IMG/VR virus record: IMGVR_UViG_3300022074_004717
Location: 1 to 32,964 of that record
Reading direction: 5' to 3' (one strand)
DNA length: 32,964 nt
Source of the DNA: a virus
Shown here: positions 1 to 7,139 of the stretch, in pieces
How positions within the stretch are numbered: the stretch's first letter is position 1
How the letters are laid out: each line of letters starts with the position of its first letter
The notes under the pieces: model-generated
Databases searched by the model: none
What the model saw: only the letters and a program-made list of their open reading frames with translations
What the model was told of the DNA's origin: nothing
Position numbers and translations under genes: made by a program

Positions 1-155
1 GTAGTGCCAGTAAGCCAGCCACCAATTGCAAGATAAGCAGTGGGAAAAAGAAGTAGTCCAGACCAGCCCACAAAGACAAAGCGATCCCGTTTAAGCCAGT
101 CATCAAGGACATCGAACCACCCCCTCTTTGGTTGTGTAAGTGTTGAAGTAACCAT
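1..155 (-). CDS. psbD: Photosystem II D2 protein, N-terminal fragment
   Basis: The 51 codons read from the ATG at 155 to the window edge match the start of the D2 reaction-centre protein: an N-terminal stretch beginning [20 protein letters not shown], followed by [16 protein letters not shown] leading into the first membrane helix. D2 pairs with D1 in the photosystem II core, and cyanophages carry it to keep photosynthetic electron flow going during infection. The gene runs off the left edge, so most of it is not visible. It lies 68 bases downstream of psbA on the same strand. There is no clear Shine-Dalgarno sequence before the ATG; the leader is AT-rich (TTAAATAAAAATG). Confidence 0.95.
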   Translation of the reverse strand, partial: MVTSTLTQPKRGWFDVLDDWLKRDRFVFVGWSGLLLFPTAYLAIGGWLTGT

Positions 156-176
156 TTTTATTTAACGTTAAGGAAT

Positions 177-201
177 AAAAAAAGGGGTCGTAATGACCCC
201 C
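177..201 (-). terminator. Rho-independent terminator after psbA
   Basis: On the minus strand a GGGGTC stem (195-200), a 5-base loop and GACCCC (184-189) are followed by seven Ts (177-183). It lies 23 bases past the psbA stop and before the psbD start, so psbA transcripts should mostly end here and psbD would depend on read-through or on a promoter in the short gap. Confidence 0.85.
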
Positions 202-223
202 ATTTGTGTTGGATGGTTGATAA

Positions 224-1300
224 TCAACCGATAGAAGGTGCGGTCAAGGCCACAGGTGTGGACTCAGCAGCCGCAAGATCCAAGGGGAAGTTGTGAGCGT
301 TACGCTCGTGCATGACTTCCATTCCAAGACCTGCTCTGTTGAGAACATCTGCCCAGGTGTTGACGACACGTCCTTGCCCATCGATGATGGATTGGTTGAA
401 GTTGAACCCGTTGAGGTTGAACGCCATGGTGCTGACGCCGAGGGCGGTAAACCAGATACCCACGACTGGCCAGGCAGCAAGGAAGAAGTGCAGTGAACGG
501 GAGTTGTTGAACGATGCATATTGGAAGATAAGACGACCGAAATATCCATGTGCTGCAACAATGTTGTATGTTTCTTCTTCTTGTCCGAACTTATAACCAT
601 AGTTCTGAGACTCGTTCTCGGTGGTTTCACGAACCAGCGAAGAAGTAACCAGAGAACCGTGCATTGCGCTGAACAGCGAACCACCGAACACACCTGCAAC
701 ACCCAACATGTGGAAGGGGTGCATCAGAATGTTGTGCTCTGCTTGGAAGACAAGCATGTAGTTGAACGTGCCAGAGATTCCCAATGGCATTGCGTCAGAG
801 AACGAACCTTGACCGAAGGGATAGACCAGGAAGACTGCGGATGCTGCTGCAACAGGTGCAGAGTAAGCAACACAGATCCAAGGACGCATACCGAGACGGT
901 AAGAAAGTTCCCACTCACGACCCATATATGCGTAGATGCCGATAAGGAAGTGGAAGACTACGAGTTGGAAAGGACCACCATTGTACAGCCACTCATCCAG
1001 AGAAGCTGCTTCCCAGATGGGATAGAAGTGAAGACCAATTGCGTTGGAAGAAGGAACAACTGCACCAGAGATGATGTTGTTACCATAGATCAGCGAACCA
1101 GCGACTGGTTCACGGATACCGTCGATGTCCACAGGGGGAGCAGCGACGAAGGCGACGATGAAGCAGATAGTTGCTGCCAACAGAGTTGGAATCATCAGAA
1201 CGCCGAACCAACCTACATACAGGCGGTTGTTGGTAGAGGTGACCCACTGGCAGAAAGACTCCCATGTGGATGTTTGTTGACGCGAAAGTGTTGTTGTCAT
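224..1300 (-). CDS. psbA: Photosystem II D1 protein
   Basis: A full-length D1 reaction-centre protein of 358 residues, starting [13 protein letters not shown]. The reading frame stays open 50 codons further upstream, but that extension does not look like D1 and covers the leader, so the ATG at 1300 is used. D1 binds P680, pheophytin, QB and the manganese cluster; the helices, the [17 protein letters not shown] region, the [11 protein letters not shown] stretch and the mature end NFPLDLAA followed by a short cleaved tail are all present. The residue equivalent to position 130 is Glu (MGREW), which marks the high-light D1:2-type form. The gene is uninterrupted, so no intron. It has its own promoters at 1450-1483 and its own terminator at 177-201. 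Confidence 0.98.
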   Translation of the reverse strand: MTTTLSRQQTSTWESFCQWVTSTNNRLYVGWFGVLMIPTLLAATICFIVAFVAAPPVDIDGIREPVAGSLIYGNNIISGAVVPSSNAIGLHFYPIWEAASLDEWLYNGGPFQLVVFHFLIGIYAYMGREWELSYRLGMRPWICVAYSAPVAAASAVFLVYPFGQGSFSDAMPLGISGTFNYMLVFQAEHNILMHPFHMLGVAGVFGGSLFSAMHGSLVTSSLVRETTENESQNYGYKFGQEEETYNIVAAHGYFGRLIFQYASFNNSRSLHFFLAAWPVVGIWFTALGVSTMAFNLNGFNFNQSIIDGQGRVVNTWADVLNRAGLGMEVMHERNAHNFPLDLAAAESTPVALTAPSIG

Positions 1301-1349
1301 TTGAATAGGGTAATGTATGAGTACGGGGGGACGCACTAGTTTTATTATT

Positions 1350-1372
1350 CCCACACCACCCTCCAGTGTGGG
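1350..1372 (-). other. Stem-loop in the psbA leader
   Basis: CCCACAC (1350-1356) and GTGTGGG (1366-1372) form a 7-bp stem with a 9-base loop, 50 bases upstream of the psbA start. No T-run follows on either strand, so it is not a standard terminator. It may affect stability or translation of the psbA mRNA (inference). Confidence 0.5.
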
Positions 1373-1449
1373 TATTAGAGACGTATTTTGTTTCCCTAGA
1401 GGTCTCGGTTTAAGGGGAAATGGTGTGTTACGTTTCGTAACGTTCAACA

Positions 1450-1457
1450 TATTTATA
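1450..1457 (-). promoter_or_regulatory. T4-type late promoter for psbA
   Basis: Exact TATAAATA on the minus strand, the late-promoter motif of T4-like phages, about 150 bases upstream of the psbA start. It overlaps the -10 box of the sigma-70-type promoter at 1455-1483. Confidence 0.65.
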
Positions 1458-1483
1458 TTAGCATAATCTCACACTCCCGTCAA
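1455..1483 (-). promoter_or_regulatory. Sigma-70-type promoter for psbA
   Basis: Minus strand TTGACG (1478-1483), a 17-base spacer and TAATAT (1455-1460). This fits the host vegetative promoter consensus and would allow psbA expression early, before the phage late sigma factor is made. It gives a leader of about 150 bases. Confidence 0.7.
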
Positions 1484-1510
1484 CCCCTGAGTATCCACTC
1501 GAACTAAAAA

Positions 1511-1561
1511 TATAAATAACAAGTTTTTTAGAGTGAGTTTAAGAAACTTAATCTCTAAATA
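1511..1561 (+). promoter_or_regulatory. Late promoter motifs for the plus-strand island
   Basis: TATAAATA lies at 1511-1518 and a second motif, CTAAATA, at 1555-1561, upstream of the ATG at 1588. Both match T4-like late elements and point toward the only plus-strand genes of the window, suggesting late expression of these exported proteins. Confidence 0.6.
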
Positions 1562-1587
1562 GATGTGAGTACATACGATTAATTAAT

Positions 1588-2085
1588 ATGAGAAAGGCAC
1601 TAGTTGCTCTTGGAATGTTACTGATGACTACCACCGCTGCCAATGCTGGTGGACTTGTTACTAAGCACACTTCAAGTGTCCAACTAACTGTTGACGCTGC
1701 TCGTGCTACCTCTACCAGGATAGGTTCTACATTTAGCATCTCTGGATCTAATATAGATACTACTGACGGTACTACCGCAGGAACTGTCTCTGCTGGTACG
1801 ATTACCTCTGGAGTATATGCCCCAGGAACGATTGCTGCTACTCAGGATACTGCTGGTGCAGCATTCTCATTTAGTCAATCCTACACTCAAGCAGATGCAG
1901 TCCCAACTGCGGCAGCTTCCCTTGGTGCTACTCCAAACTTCTCAAGCGTTACTTCATACGCGGCAGGAGCAAAGGATACACTTGCTGGTACTGTAACCAG
2001 TGCTGGTATTCTTACAGTAACGGCAGGTGGAGCTGGAACTAGTGCCACGGGACAATTCGTAAGTGAGATCACTGTTATTGACTGA
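1588..2085 (+). CDS. Exported protein of unknown function, Ser/Thr/Ala-rich
   Basis: 165 residues with a clear Sec signal peptide (MRKALVALGMLLMTTTAANA, cleavage after about residue 20) followed by a low-complexity, beta-rich sequence full of Thr, Ser, Ala and Gly. No enzyme motif is seen. Two stretches, STFSISGSNI and FSFSQSYTQ, resemble WQYSVTGTNV and FQFTQTYSG in the next gene, so the two may be distant paralogues. The late promoter upstream and the fibre-like composition suggest a structural or surface protein, but this is inference. First gene of the plus-strand island; 14 bases separate it from the next. Confidence 0.8.
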   Translation: MRKALVALGMLLMTTTAANAGGLVTKHTSSVQLTVDAARATSTRIGSTFSISGSNIDTTDGTTAGTVSAGTITSGVYAPGTIAATQDTAGAAFSFSQSYTQADAVPTAAASLGATPNFSSVTSYAAGAKDTLAGTVTSAGILTVTAGGAGTSATGQFVSEITVID

Positions 2086-2099
2086 TAACGGAGATCGTC

Positions 2100-2570
2100 A
2101 TGACTTTTGGAGGGACGATATTAAAATATGTGATAGGTGTGGTGGTTGCAAGTGTCATACCTGCAACTGCCCTGGCGGTCCCTGTGGTCCCAAACTTCAC
2201 CCAGGGCTCAATGACGAGTCACACAGAGACAACATCGAAGGTGACTGAAACTATTAACTCTATAGATTATAATACAGGATGGCAATATTCAGTAACTGGC
2301 ACAAACGTGGGCAATGGTGGGGCAGCGTTGAATCCATCAAACGTGACCAACAGTGTAATGGTAAATCCTCTCGGAGGATTAGAAGGACAGGTTTCAACAA
2401 CAAATACGTCTGCCAATCTGGGGTCAGCGAAGTTTGTAATAACAGATCCGAAAGAAGCGTTTCAATTCACACAAACGTATTCGGGTCCGGGGATGTCAAA
2501 TCAAACAATAATTCAAAGGGTAACGGAGGTTACAAGCGTAACCGATACAACAAGTGTCTTTACCCAATAA
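2100..2570 (+). CDS. Exported protein of unknown function
   Basis: 156 residues starting with a hydrophobic signal segment (about residues 8-26, ending TALAVP). The remainder is Thr/Ser/Asn-rich and probably beta-structured, with no recognised domain. A good ribosome site (CGGAG) precedes the ATG. It shares two short motifs with the upstream gene and probably belongs to the same family of small exported phage proteins. Its last codons overlap the open frame of the next gene. Confidence 0.8.
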   Translation: MTFGGTILKYVIGVVVASVIPATALAVPVVPNFTQGSMTSHTETTSKVTETINSIDYNTGWQYSVTGTNVGNGGAALNPSNVTNSVMVNPLGGLEGQVSTTNTSANLGSAKFVITDPKEAFQFTQTYSGPGMSNQTIIQRVTEVTSVTDTTSVFTQ

Positions 2571-3568
2571 TCGCATTACTTATTGCATCACCAGTTAAAG
2601 CAAACGTAGGTGGTGTATCAGCAACAGCAAATCCAATCGCAAATAGTAGTGGCTCAGTGACGAATCAGGCCATTCAGGTTTTGCAAGGTCCATATGTAAC
2701 AAACACCTATGGTGGTGGAATCTCTTGTCAAGGTCCTACAGCAAATATAACTCCCTTTATTACACATAGTAGAAGTTATCAAGATCCATTTGAACGATTC
2801 TATTATGAACCACAATATGATGGTAGAGATGTCAAAGGACAGAAAGTAGAAATACAACAGCAAGTCAAAAACTATCCTTGGGAAGAATGGTATGATGATC
2901 GCACCTATATCTCAGATGGTAGTGATGGAAATGACCCCGGCACTGAACAAAGATGGTTTCCGGATGGTGCAGATATGACCATCGTCATAGAAGATATCCA
3001 ACCAGATGGTATTCCCGATAGACCAGGACGTGTGTTATGGGATAAACCAGTTAGAACAGGTCAGCAAGATAATTTATCTACCAATATTGGATTATCAGCA
3101 ACATTATCTTTCCCACTTGATGGCGGACTACAAGAAAGATGTAAGGCAGCAGCAGATACACAAACTCAATTAATGAGACAAACAGTTGCTAACAAGAGAT
3201 TGGATTTTGAGATCGCCCGTCTTAAGAATTGTGGAGAATTAATGAAGAGAGGAATCAGTTTTCATCCCAAGAGCCCTTATTATGCTATTTGTGCTGATGT
3301 TGTAGTTCAAAATGTAAATACTATTCCACAACATAAACATAGTATCCCTCCTATTTCTTCTTCTTCGGTTCCTTCAAGACGGGTAGTCCCCTCTTCTCCC
3401 GATACTGATTCGCGATCACCTCTTGGCGGGACAATCTCCGGGGTTTCTTTCCCAATAAGGTCTGCACCTTTGTCAGCACCTTCTTCACAACCGGTTTCAC
3501 CACTCTTAACAAAAGATCAGCAAGAGGTTTTGCAAGTATTGCCGAAGACGTTGCCACGACAGCAATAG
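2531..3568 (+). CDS. Exported protein of unknown function; start codon not identifiable
   Basis: About 345 codons in frame from 2531. The N-terminal stretch YKRNRYNKCLYPIIALLIAS followed by PVKA looks like a signal peptide (basic end, hydrophobic core, Ala at the cut site), yet the frame has no ATG, GTG or TTG there; the nearest ATG is at 2279, deep inside the previous gene and giving an implausible sequence. A good GGAGG lies at 2525-2529. The C-terminal half has a conserved-looking block with CKAAADTQTQLM, NKRLDFEIARLKNCGELM and ISFHPKSPYYAICADVV, then a Ser/Pro-rich tail. That tail (3351-3568) is antisense to the end of the convergent gene. Possible explanations are a rare start codon, a frameshift from the preceding gene, or a sequence error. 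Confidence 0.6.
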   Translation, partial: YKRNRYNKCLYPIIALLIASPVKANVGGVSATANPIANSSGSVTNQAIQVLQGPYVTNTYGGGISCQGPTANITPFITHSRSYQDPFERFYYEPQYDGRDVKGQKVEIQQQVKNYPWEEWYDDRTYISDGSDGNDPGTEQRWFPDGADMTIVIEDIQPDGIPDRPGRVLWDKPVRTGQQDNLSTNIGLSATLSFPLDGGLQERCKAAADTQTQLMRQTVANKRLDFEIARLKNCGELMKRGISFHPKSPYYAICADVVVQNVNTIPQHKHSIPPISSSSVPSRRVVPSSPDTDSRSPLGGTISGVSFPIRSAPLSAPSSQPVSPLLTKDQQEVLQVLPKTLPRQQ

Positions 3569-4154
3569 AAGCAGTAGCAGTTACAGCACCTGCTGATGGA
3601 ACATTACCTATAATTTGTTCAGCGATGCCAATATCTTCTGTAACCTGAATACATTCTTTACCTACCAATCGGTAATCAATAACTTTTTGGTCTCCCTTAA
3701 TAAATCCAACAGGTTCCTTGAGATCTTGTGCTTCTGTTGGACAGGGGATATCTTGCTGTGGTGTTTTAGGAACAGCGGGTGTTTCTGGTGTTGGTGGTTT
3801 CGGTGCCTCTGGTTCTTCTGGTGCTCTAACTGGAGGAACTTCCTGTGACTTTTGCTCTGTTTGATATTGAAGTCTTCTTGCATCATAGTTAATGGCAGAG
3901 AAACTTGGCATCTCTCCATCACAAAATATTTTTACTTGGTCCGGATCATTATTTGGCAGATTGACATTTTCATTACTATCCTTATGCGACTTCACACATC
4001 CAGGCATATCAATAATAGGAAGACCCACCTGCGAAGTCACAGGTGGGTATATTGGAATAGCAGATGACGGTTCAGTTAACCAACGTGGTGTTGTCGGAAT
4101 GTTTATATCGCGAATATTAATCGGTTTAATATCAAGACCAACAAAGGGTATCAT
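3351..4154 (-). CDS. Proline-rich protein of unknown function with basic C-terminus
   Basis: 267 residues. The N-terminal third has no recognised fold; residues about 105-135 are a proline/glutamate-rich linker (APEEPEAPKPPTPETPAVPK). A hydrophobic alanine/valine segment follows (about 190-215), which may cross or bind a membrane, and the end is strongly basic (KKVLTKVQTLLGKKPRRLSR, finishing in KKKK). No enzyme motif. The ATG overlaps the stop of the upstream gene (ATGA). The last 218 bases are antisense to the plus-strand gene ending at 3568. Confidence 0.75.
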   Translation of the reverse strand: MIPFVGLDIKPINIRDINIPTTPRWLTEPSSAIPIYPPVTSQVGLPIIDMPGCVKSHKDSNENVNLPNNDPDQVKIFCDGEMPSFSAINYDARRLQYQTEQKSQEVPPVRAPEEPEAPKPPTPETPAVPKTPQQDIPCPTEAQDLKEPVGFIKGDQKVIDYRLVGKECIQVTEDIGIAEQIIGNVPSAGAVTATASIAVVATSSAILAKPLADLLLRVVKPVVKKVLTKVQTLLGKKPRRLSRQEVIANQYREKRGLPVLKEPKKKK

Positions 4155-4357
4155 CAGTCTTCAAAGTATTTTTTAATAACTTCTAAACGTTCCTCCTCCT
4201 TCGCAATCAAATCAATCTGATCCTGTACAGAAGCAAGAATATCTGGATGCTCACCAATACCTACAGGATTCTTGAGATAAATCTCAATATTCATTTTTGC
4301 TTTCTTAATATTCCCAATAGCAAGTGCTTTGAGAGCTTCCAACATTTCTCTTCTCAT
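4154..4357 (-). CDS. Small helical protein of unknown function
   Basis: 67 residues, starting MRREMLEALKALAIGNIKKA and ending in a charged helix (AKEEERLEVIKKYFED). Predicted to be mostly alpha-helical, with no signal or membrane segment. It overlaps both neighbours by 4 bases (ATGA), so it is translationally coupled in the operon. Confidence 0.75.
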   Translation of the reverse strand: MRREMLEALKALAIGNIKKAKMNIEIYLKNPVGIGEHPDILASVQDQIDLIAKEEERLEVIKKYFED

Positions 4358-4812
4358 ACTAATGTACCATGTGCTCTACGAATTTCTCTTAACTGTTCAA
4401 AATTTTTCTGTTTAGTGCCACCATCATATTCCCATGCATACCCTTCGGTAATCATTTGTTCGTTGAGCGACACCTGTCCATCCCCGATGTATAGCCAGCC
4501 AAGAAGACGACCATACTTCCCGACGCCACCAACAAGTTCAGTCCTAATAATAAGATCATCGTCACCAGCGATAGCACCCTCCAGTTTCTCTTTGAGCCAG
4601 TTAGTTGCGTCATAACCCAACTCCTTTTCTTCTAGGTCTCTGGTTCTCTTTTCTGGAGTATCTACACCTGCGACCCTAACTCTTTCTTTCTTTGATAAAT
4701 CAAATCCAAGATCAATAGTTACGTCAATAGTATCACCATCAACAACTCTATTAATCTCAACTACGCGGAAGTTGTAACAACTCTTCCTGCTGGGTGGAAC
4801 CATCGCGCCCAT
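4354..4812 (-). CDS. Thermonuclease-like (SNase family) nuclease
   Basis: 152 residues with the staphylococcal nuclease fold signature: VVDGDTIDVTIDLGF (metal-binding Asp), RVRVAGVDTPE (first catalytic Arg and the Glu region) and KYGRLLGWLY (second catalytic Arg). SNase enzymes are calcium-dependent nucleases cutting DNA or RNA. No signal peptide, so it should act inside the infected cell, for example on host DNA or RNA (inference). Two ATGs (4812 and 4803) are possible; the first is used. It overlaps the upstream gene by 56 bases in another frame. Confidence 0.85.
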   Translation of the reverse strand: MGAMVPPSRKSCYNFRVVEINRVVDGDTIDVTIDLGFDLSKKERVRVAGVDTPEKRTRDLEEKELGYDATNWLKEKLEGAIAGDDDLIIRTELVGGVGKYGRLLGWLYIGDGQVSLNEQMITEGYAWEYDGGTKQKNFEQLREIRRAHGTLV

Positions 4813-5023
4813 ACTCTACCTCCTTTGCATCTACTGCAGCAATAAAACCGATTAATGTAATGGCAGCAGTAATAACAGCACCGGCACCCCAAACCCAACG
4901 TTCCAATTTACGAACCCGGTCGCGAAGTTCTTCTGATACTTTTTCAGCATCTTCAATCCTGTGTTTCAGAAGGAATATCTCCTGATCCTGACTCGCATCT
5001 TTGGTGTTGATTTGATCCGCCAT
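4757..5023 (-). CDS. Coiled-coil protein with one membrane segment
   Basis: 88 residues. Residues about 10-43 are a charged coiled coil (LLKHRIEDAEKVSEELRDRV), followed by one transmembrane helix (VWGAGAVITAAITLIGFIAA) and a short acidic tail. The overall shape resembles small phage proteins of the haemolysin-XhlA type, but no family is certain. It overlaps the nuclease gene downstream and the membrane gene upstream. Confidence 0.7.
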   Translation of the reverse strand: MADQINTKDASQDQEIFLLKHRIEDAEKVSEELRDRVRKLERWVWGAGAVITAAITLIGFIAAVDAKEVEYGRDGSTQQEELLQLPRS

Positions 5024-5159
5024 CGTTCAATTCATCAAAAGCCATACGCATTATATAGACAATATAATATGTAACGCCCATAAGAAATATTATCAAACCA
5101 ATAATAACGCTCCAAGTTGGATCGCCAAAATTTTCATGTGTCCTCAGCATTAGATTCAT
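4953..5159 (-). CDS. Single-pass small membrane protein
   Basis: 68 residues with one transmembrane helix (about residues 16-36, WSVIIGLIIFLMGVTYYIVY) and a polar C-terminus. The last 71 bases overlap the next gene in another frame. A second in-frame ATG lies three codons downstream. No function can be assigned. Confidence 0.65.
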   Translation of the reverse strand: MNLMLRTHENFGDPTWSVIIGLIIFLMGVTYYIVYIMRMAFDELNDGGSNQHQRCESGSGDIPSETQD

Positions 5160-5164
5160 ATATT

Positions 5165-5482
5165 TTAATCCTCTTCTTTAGGTTCATTTCTTTTTTTCCA
5201 TAGTTCTAGAAAGTATCGATCAACTTCATATAAGTCAGATATAATAGGTAAATGGGTATCAACATCTTCCGACCAATCTTTGCATAGTGATCTCATATCT
5301 GATGAAATATTAGATGGTGTAAACATCCTTCCAAACGATGACATAGCGAAAGCAAACCTCATTCTAATGCGCTGTTCCATTTCCGTCATATTTGTCGCTT
5401 TCATAATAGATATTTTCACCTTTTCTGTACCCGAAATATACGGTGGCACATAAAAATGGTAGTGATCCGAAAAGTAGGACAT
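5165..5482 (-). CDS. Hypothetical protein
   Basis: 105 residues, soluble, with a tyrosine/histidine-rich start (MSYFSDHYHFYVPPYISG), a helical middle (TEMEQRIRMRFAFAMSSFGR) and an acidic end. No known domain. It lies 9 bases downstream of the zinc-protein gene, in the same direction, and is probably co-transcribed. Confidence 0.7.
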   Translation of the reverse strand: MSYFSDHYHFYVPPYISGTEKVKISIMKATNMTEMEQRIRMRFAFAMSSFGRMFTPSNISSDMRSLCKDWSEDVDTHLPIISDLYEVDRYFLELWKKRNEPKEED

Positions 5483-5491
5483 GGGCTAGTG

Positions 5492-5620
5492 TCATTTTTT
5501 AATTGGTCCAAATACTTTACATTTTTTACAGTTAGGACCTTCACATTCCCAACCTTTATGGCAGTGATCACAACCCTTGCCACCACATTTAGTGCAGACT
5601 ATATGAGATTTATCGGACAT
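5492..5620 (-). CDS. 42-residue zinc-binding protein (DnaJ-like cysteine repeats)
   Basis: A short gene of 42 residues with six cysteines: CTKCGGKGCDHCHKGWEC, then CEGPNCKKC. The CxxCxGxG-type spacing is like the zinc-binding repeats of DnaJ, so it probably binds one or two zinc ions. The start is well supported: GGAGGAC sits 4 bases before the ATG, and the ATG overlaps the last 11 bases of gnd, giving translational coupling. Function unknown. Confidence 0.8.
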   Translation of the reverse strand: MSDKSHIVCTKCGGKGCDHCHKGWECEGPNCKKCKVFGPIKK

Positions 5621-6674
5621 GATGTCCTCCGAACATATAACGCATTCCGTTAAGGACACGGTTTGCAAATTCTCCTAATCTTCTAGAGTTGAATCGTTCA
5701 AAGAGGGCAGCAGAGATAACAGGGGCAGGTACACCAAGGTCCACAGCAGCGTGAACAGTCCAACGACCCTCACCACTATCGCTAACTCCTCCACCGAACT
5801 TGCTAAGCTCTCTATCGCCGCGTAGTACATCAGCGGTAAGATCAAGCAACCAAGAACCGACCACACTGCCACGACGCCATAACTCAGCAACTTCAGCAAC
5901 ATCAATATCATATTGATAGTCTTCCGGATTCTCCATCGGAGCAACCTCGGCATCCCCTTCCTTAATGTATTTGGAGCCAAGATCCCCAGAATGCAGAATA
6001 TCCAACCCTTCAGCGTATGCCTGCATGATCCCGTATTCGATTCCATTATGCACCATCTTTACAAAATGCCCAGCGCCAGGTCCCCCACAGTGTAGCCAAC
6101 CATACTCAGCAGATGTTGCGTGGGAATATGGATTAGTGCGGGCTGCAGCACCAATTCCCGGTGCGAGTGCCCTAAAGATTGGAGCGCAGATGGATACTGC
6201 AGTATTTGTACCACCAACCATAAGACAGTATCCACGCTCCAGACCGTAAACTCCACCACTAGTACCGCAATCAATATATTGGATGCCAAGTTTGTCCAAC
6301 CTTTCTGCTCTCCTGCGAGAATCTTTAAAGTTGCTATTGCCATGGTCAATAATAATATCCCCGTCGCCAAGTAATGGTAGTAGTTCATTTAACGTGTCCT
6401 CAACTAGTTCTGCAGGAATGATAAGTTGAAAAATTCCAGGACACTCTGAGTAGATCGTCTCACCAGATTTCTCACCGTATATAGACACTTTTTGTTTTAC
6501 TACTTGAACAAGGCTTTCCAAAGAATCTGCAGCTGCAGTAATATACCCACTTTCTTCTGCCTCTTTTGCTTTGGCATAGTTTCTACGATATCCATAAGTT
6601 TCAATACCTTCTTTAATCATTCGGCGGGACATACCTTCGCCCATCCGACCAAGACCAATAATACCAACTCTCAT
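5610..6674 (-). CDS. gnd: 6-phosphogluconate dehydrogenase (decarboxylating)
   Basis: 354 residues. The N-terminus has the NAD(P) Rossmann motif (GIIGLGRMGEGMSRRM); the middle has DCGTSGGVYGLERGYCLMVG and the catalytic region HFVKMVHNGIEYG with Lys, His and Asn in the usual places. The enzyme oxidises 6-phosphogluconate to ribulose-5-phosphate and makes NADPH; phages use it to steer host carbon into the pentose phosphate pathway for nucleotides. The length fits the short bacterial form, not the 470-residue one. The ATG at 6674 is preferred to a GTG two codons upstream because GAGGTG sits 3 bases before it. It pairs metabolically with talC at 21227. Confidence 0.95.
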   Translation of the reverse strand: MRVGIIGLGRMGEGMSRRMIKEGIETYGYRRNYAKAKEAEESGYITAAADSLESLVQVVKQKVSIYGEKSGETIYSECPGIFQLIIPAELVEDTLNELLPLLGDGDIIIDHGNSNFKDSRRRAERLDKLGIQYIDCGTSGGVYGLERGYCLMVGGTNTAVSICAPIFRALAPGIGAAARTNPYSHATSAEYGWLHCGGPGAGHFVKMVHNGIEYGIMQAYAEGLDILHSGDLGSKYIKEGDAEVAPMENPEDYQYDIDVAEVAELWRRGSVVGSWLLDLTADVLRGDRELSKFGGGVSDSGEGRWTVHAAVDLGVPAPVISAALFERFNSRRLGEFANRVLNGMRYMFGGHHVR

Positions 6675-6676
6675 AA

Positions 6677-6826
6677 TCACCTCGACTTAATTGCTAGTAA
6701 TGTTTCGTAGGGAATCCAAGCAGGTGTTTCATTCTTAAACTGTACTTGGACTTCTGTAATAACTTTTTGAAGATCCTTTCGATAGGATTGTCTTGTATTT
6801 TTCACGCACGATAATGGATTAGTCAT
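6677..6826 (-). CDS. Small hypothetical protein (49 aa)
   Basis: 49 residues, basic and soluble, starting MTNPLSCVKN and ending ETLLAIKSR. A strong GGAGGAC lies 3 bases before the ATG, and the ATG overlaps the upstream stop (ATGA); its own stop lies just before the gnd start. These translation signals support a real gene; function unknown. Confidence 0.75.
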   Translation of the reverse strand: MTNPLSCVKNTRQSYRKDLQKVITEVQVQFKNETPAWIPYETLLAIKSR

Positions 6827-6996
6827 CAGGTCCTCCAGGGTACTGCGGATTGCATTCTTCTTCTCATTTCTGCTGCTAACGAAGCATATTCGTTATACAT
6901 TCTATCTCCAGCAACAAAACAGTGTTGTCTCTGTTCCAACGCATCAATAATCAAAACATAATCTTGTTTTGTAAAATCAGGAAAATACTTCGTCAT
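6826..6996 (-). CDS. Small hypothetical protein (56 aa)
   Basis: 56 residues starting MTKYFPDFTKQDYVLIIDAL and ending with a basic helix (LAAEMRRRMQSAVPWRT). The ATG at 6996 forms an ATGA overlap with the upstream stop, so it is chosen over a start 16 codons earlier. Soluble, helical, no recognised domain. Confidence 0.75.
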   Translation of the reverse strand: MTKYFPDFTKQDYVLIIDALEQRQHCFVAGDRMYNEYASLAAEMRRRMQSAVPWRT

Positions 6997-7139
6997 GGGT
7001 TTTCTGGGTCTAATCCTAGTTCTATGAGATAGTCTATCCACCATTGCGGATCCTTCTCTGTTTTCCAGTTTGGAACTGGTAAACCTTTCTCAGAATAATA
7101 TTCTGATATCGCATCATCTAAAATCTGTGCGATCTCCAT
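6993..7139 (-). CDS. Small hypothetical protein (48 aa)
   Basis: 48 residues starting MEIAQILDDAISEYYSEKGL, with a tryptophan-rich end (PNWKTEKDPQWWIDYLIELG). The start at 7139 follows a purine-rich GAGGAAGAGGAG, inside the 3' end of the upstream gene (26-base overlap). An earlier in-frame start would overlap far more and is not preferred. Function unknown. Confidence 0.7.
   Translation of the reverse strand: MEIAQILDDAISEYYSEKGLPVPNWKTEKDPQWWIDYLIELGLDPENP

Noticed and set aside
224-1300. Group I intron or homing gene in psbA
   Set aside because: The D1 frame is continuous over its full length.
521-1339. Long plus-strand open frame (272 codons) across psbA
   Set aside because: It is antisense to D1, has a cysteine- and arginine-rich nonsense composition, and no ribosome site.
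1301-1450. Fifty-codon N-terminal extension of D1
   Set aside because: D1 starts MTTTL; the extra codons cover the leader hairpin and lie downstream of the promoters.
2279-2530. ATG at 2279 as the start of the third plus-strand gene
   Set aside because: It would overlap the previous gene by nearly 300 bases and put a signal-peptide-like segment in the middle of the protein.
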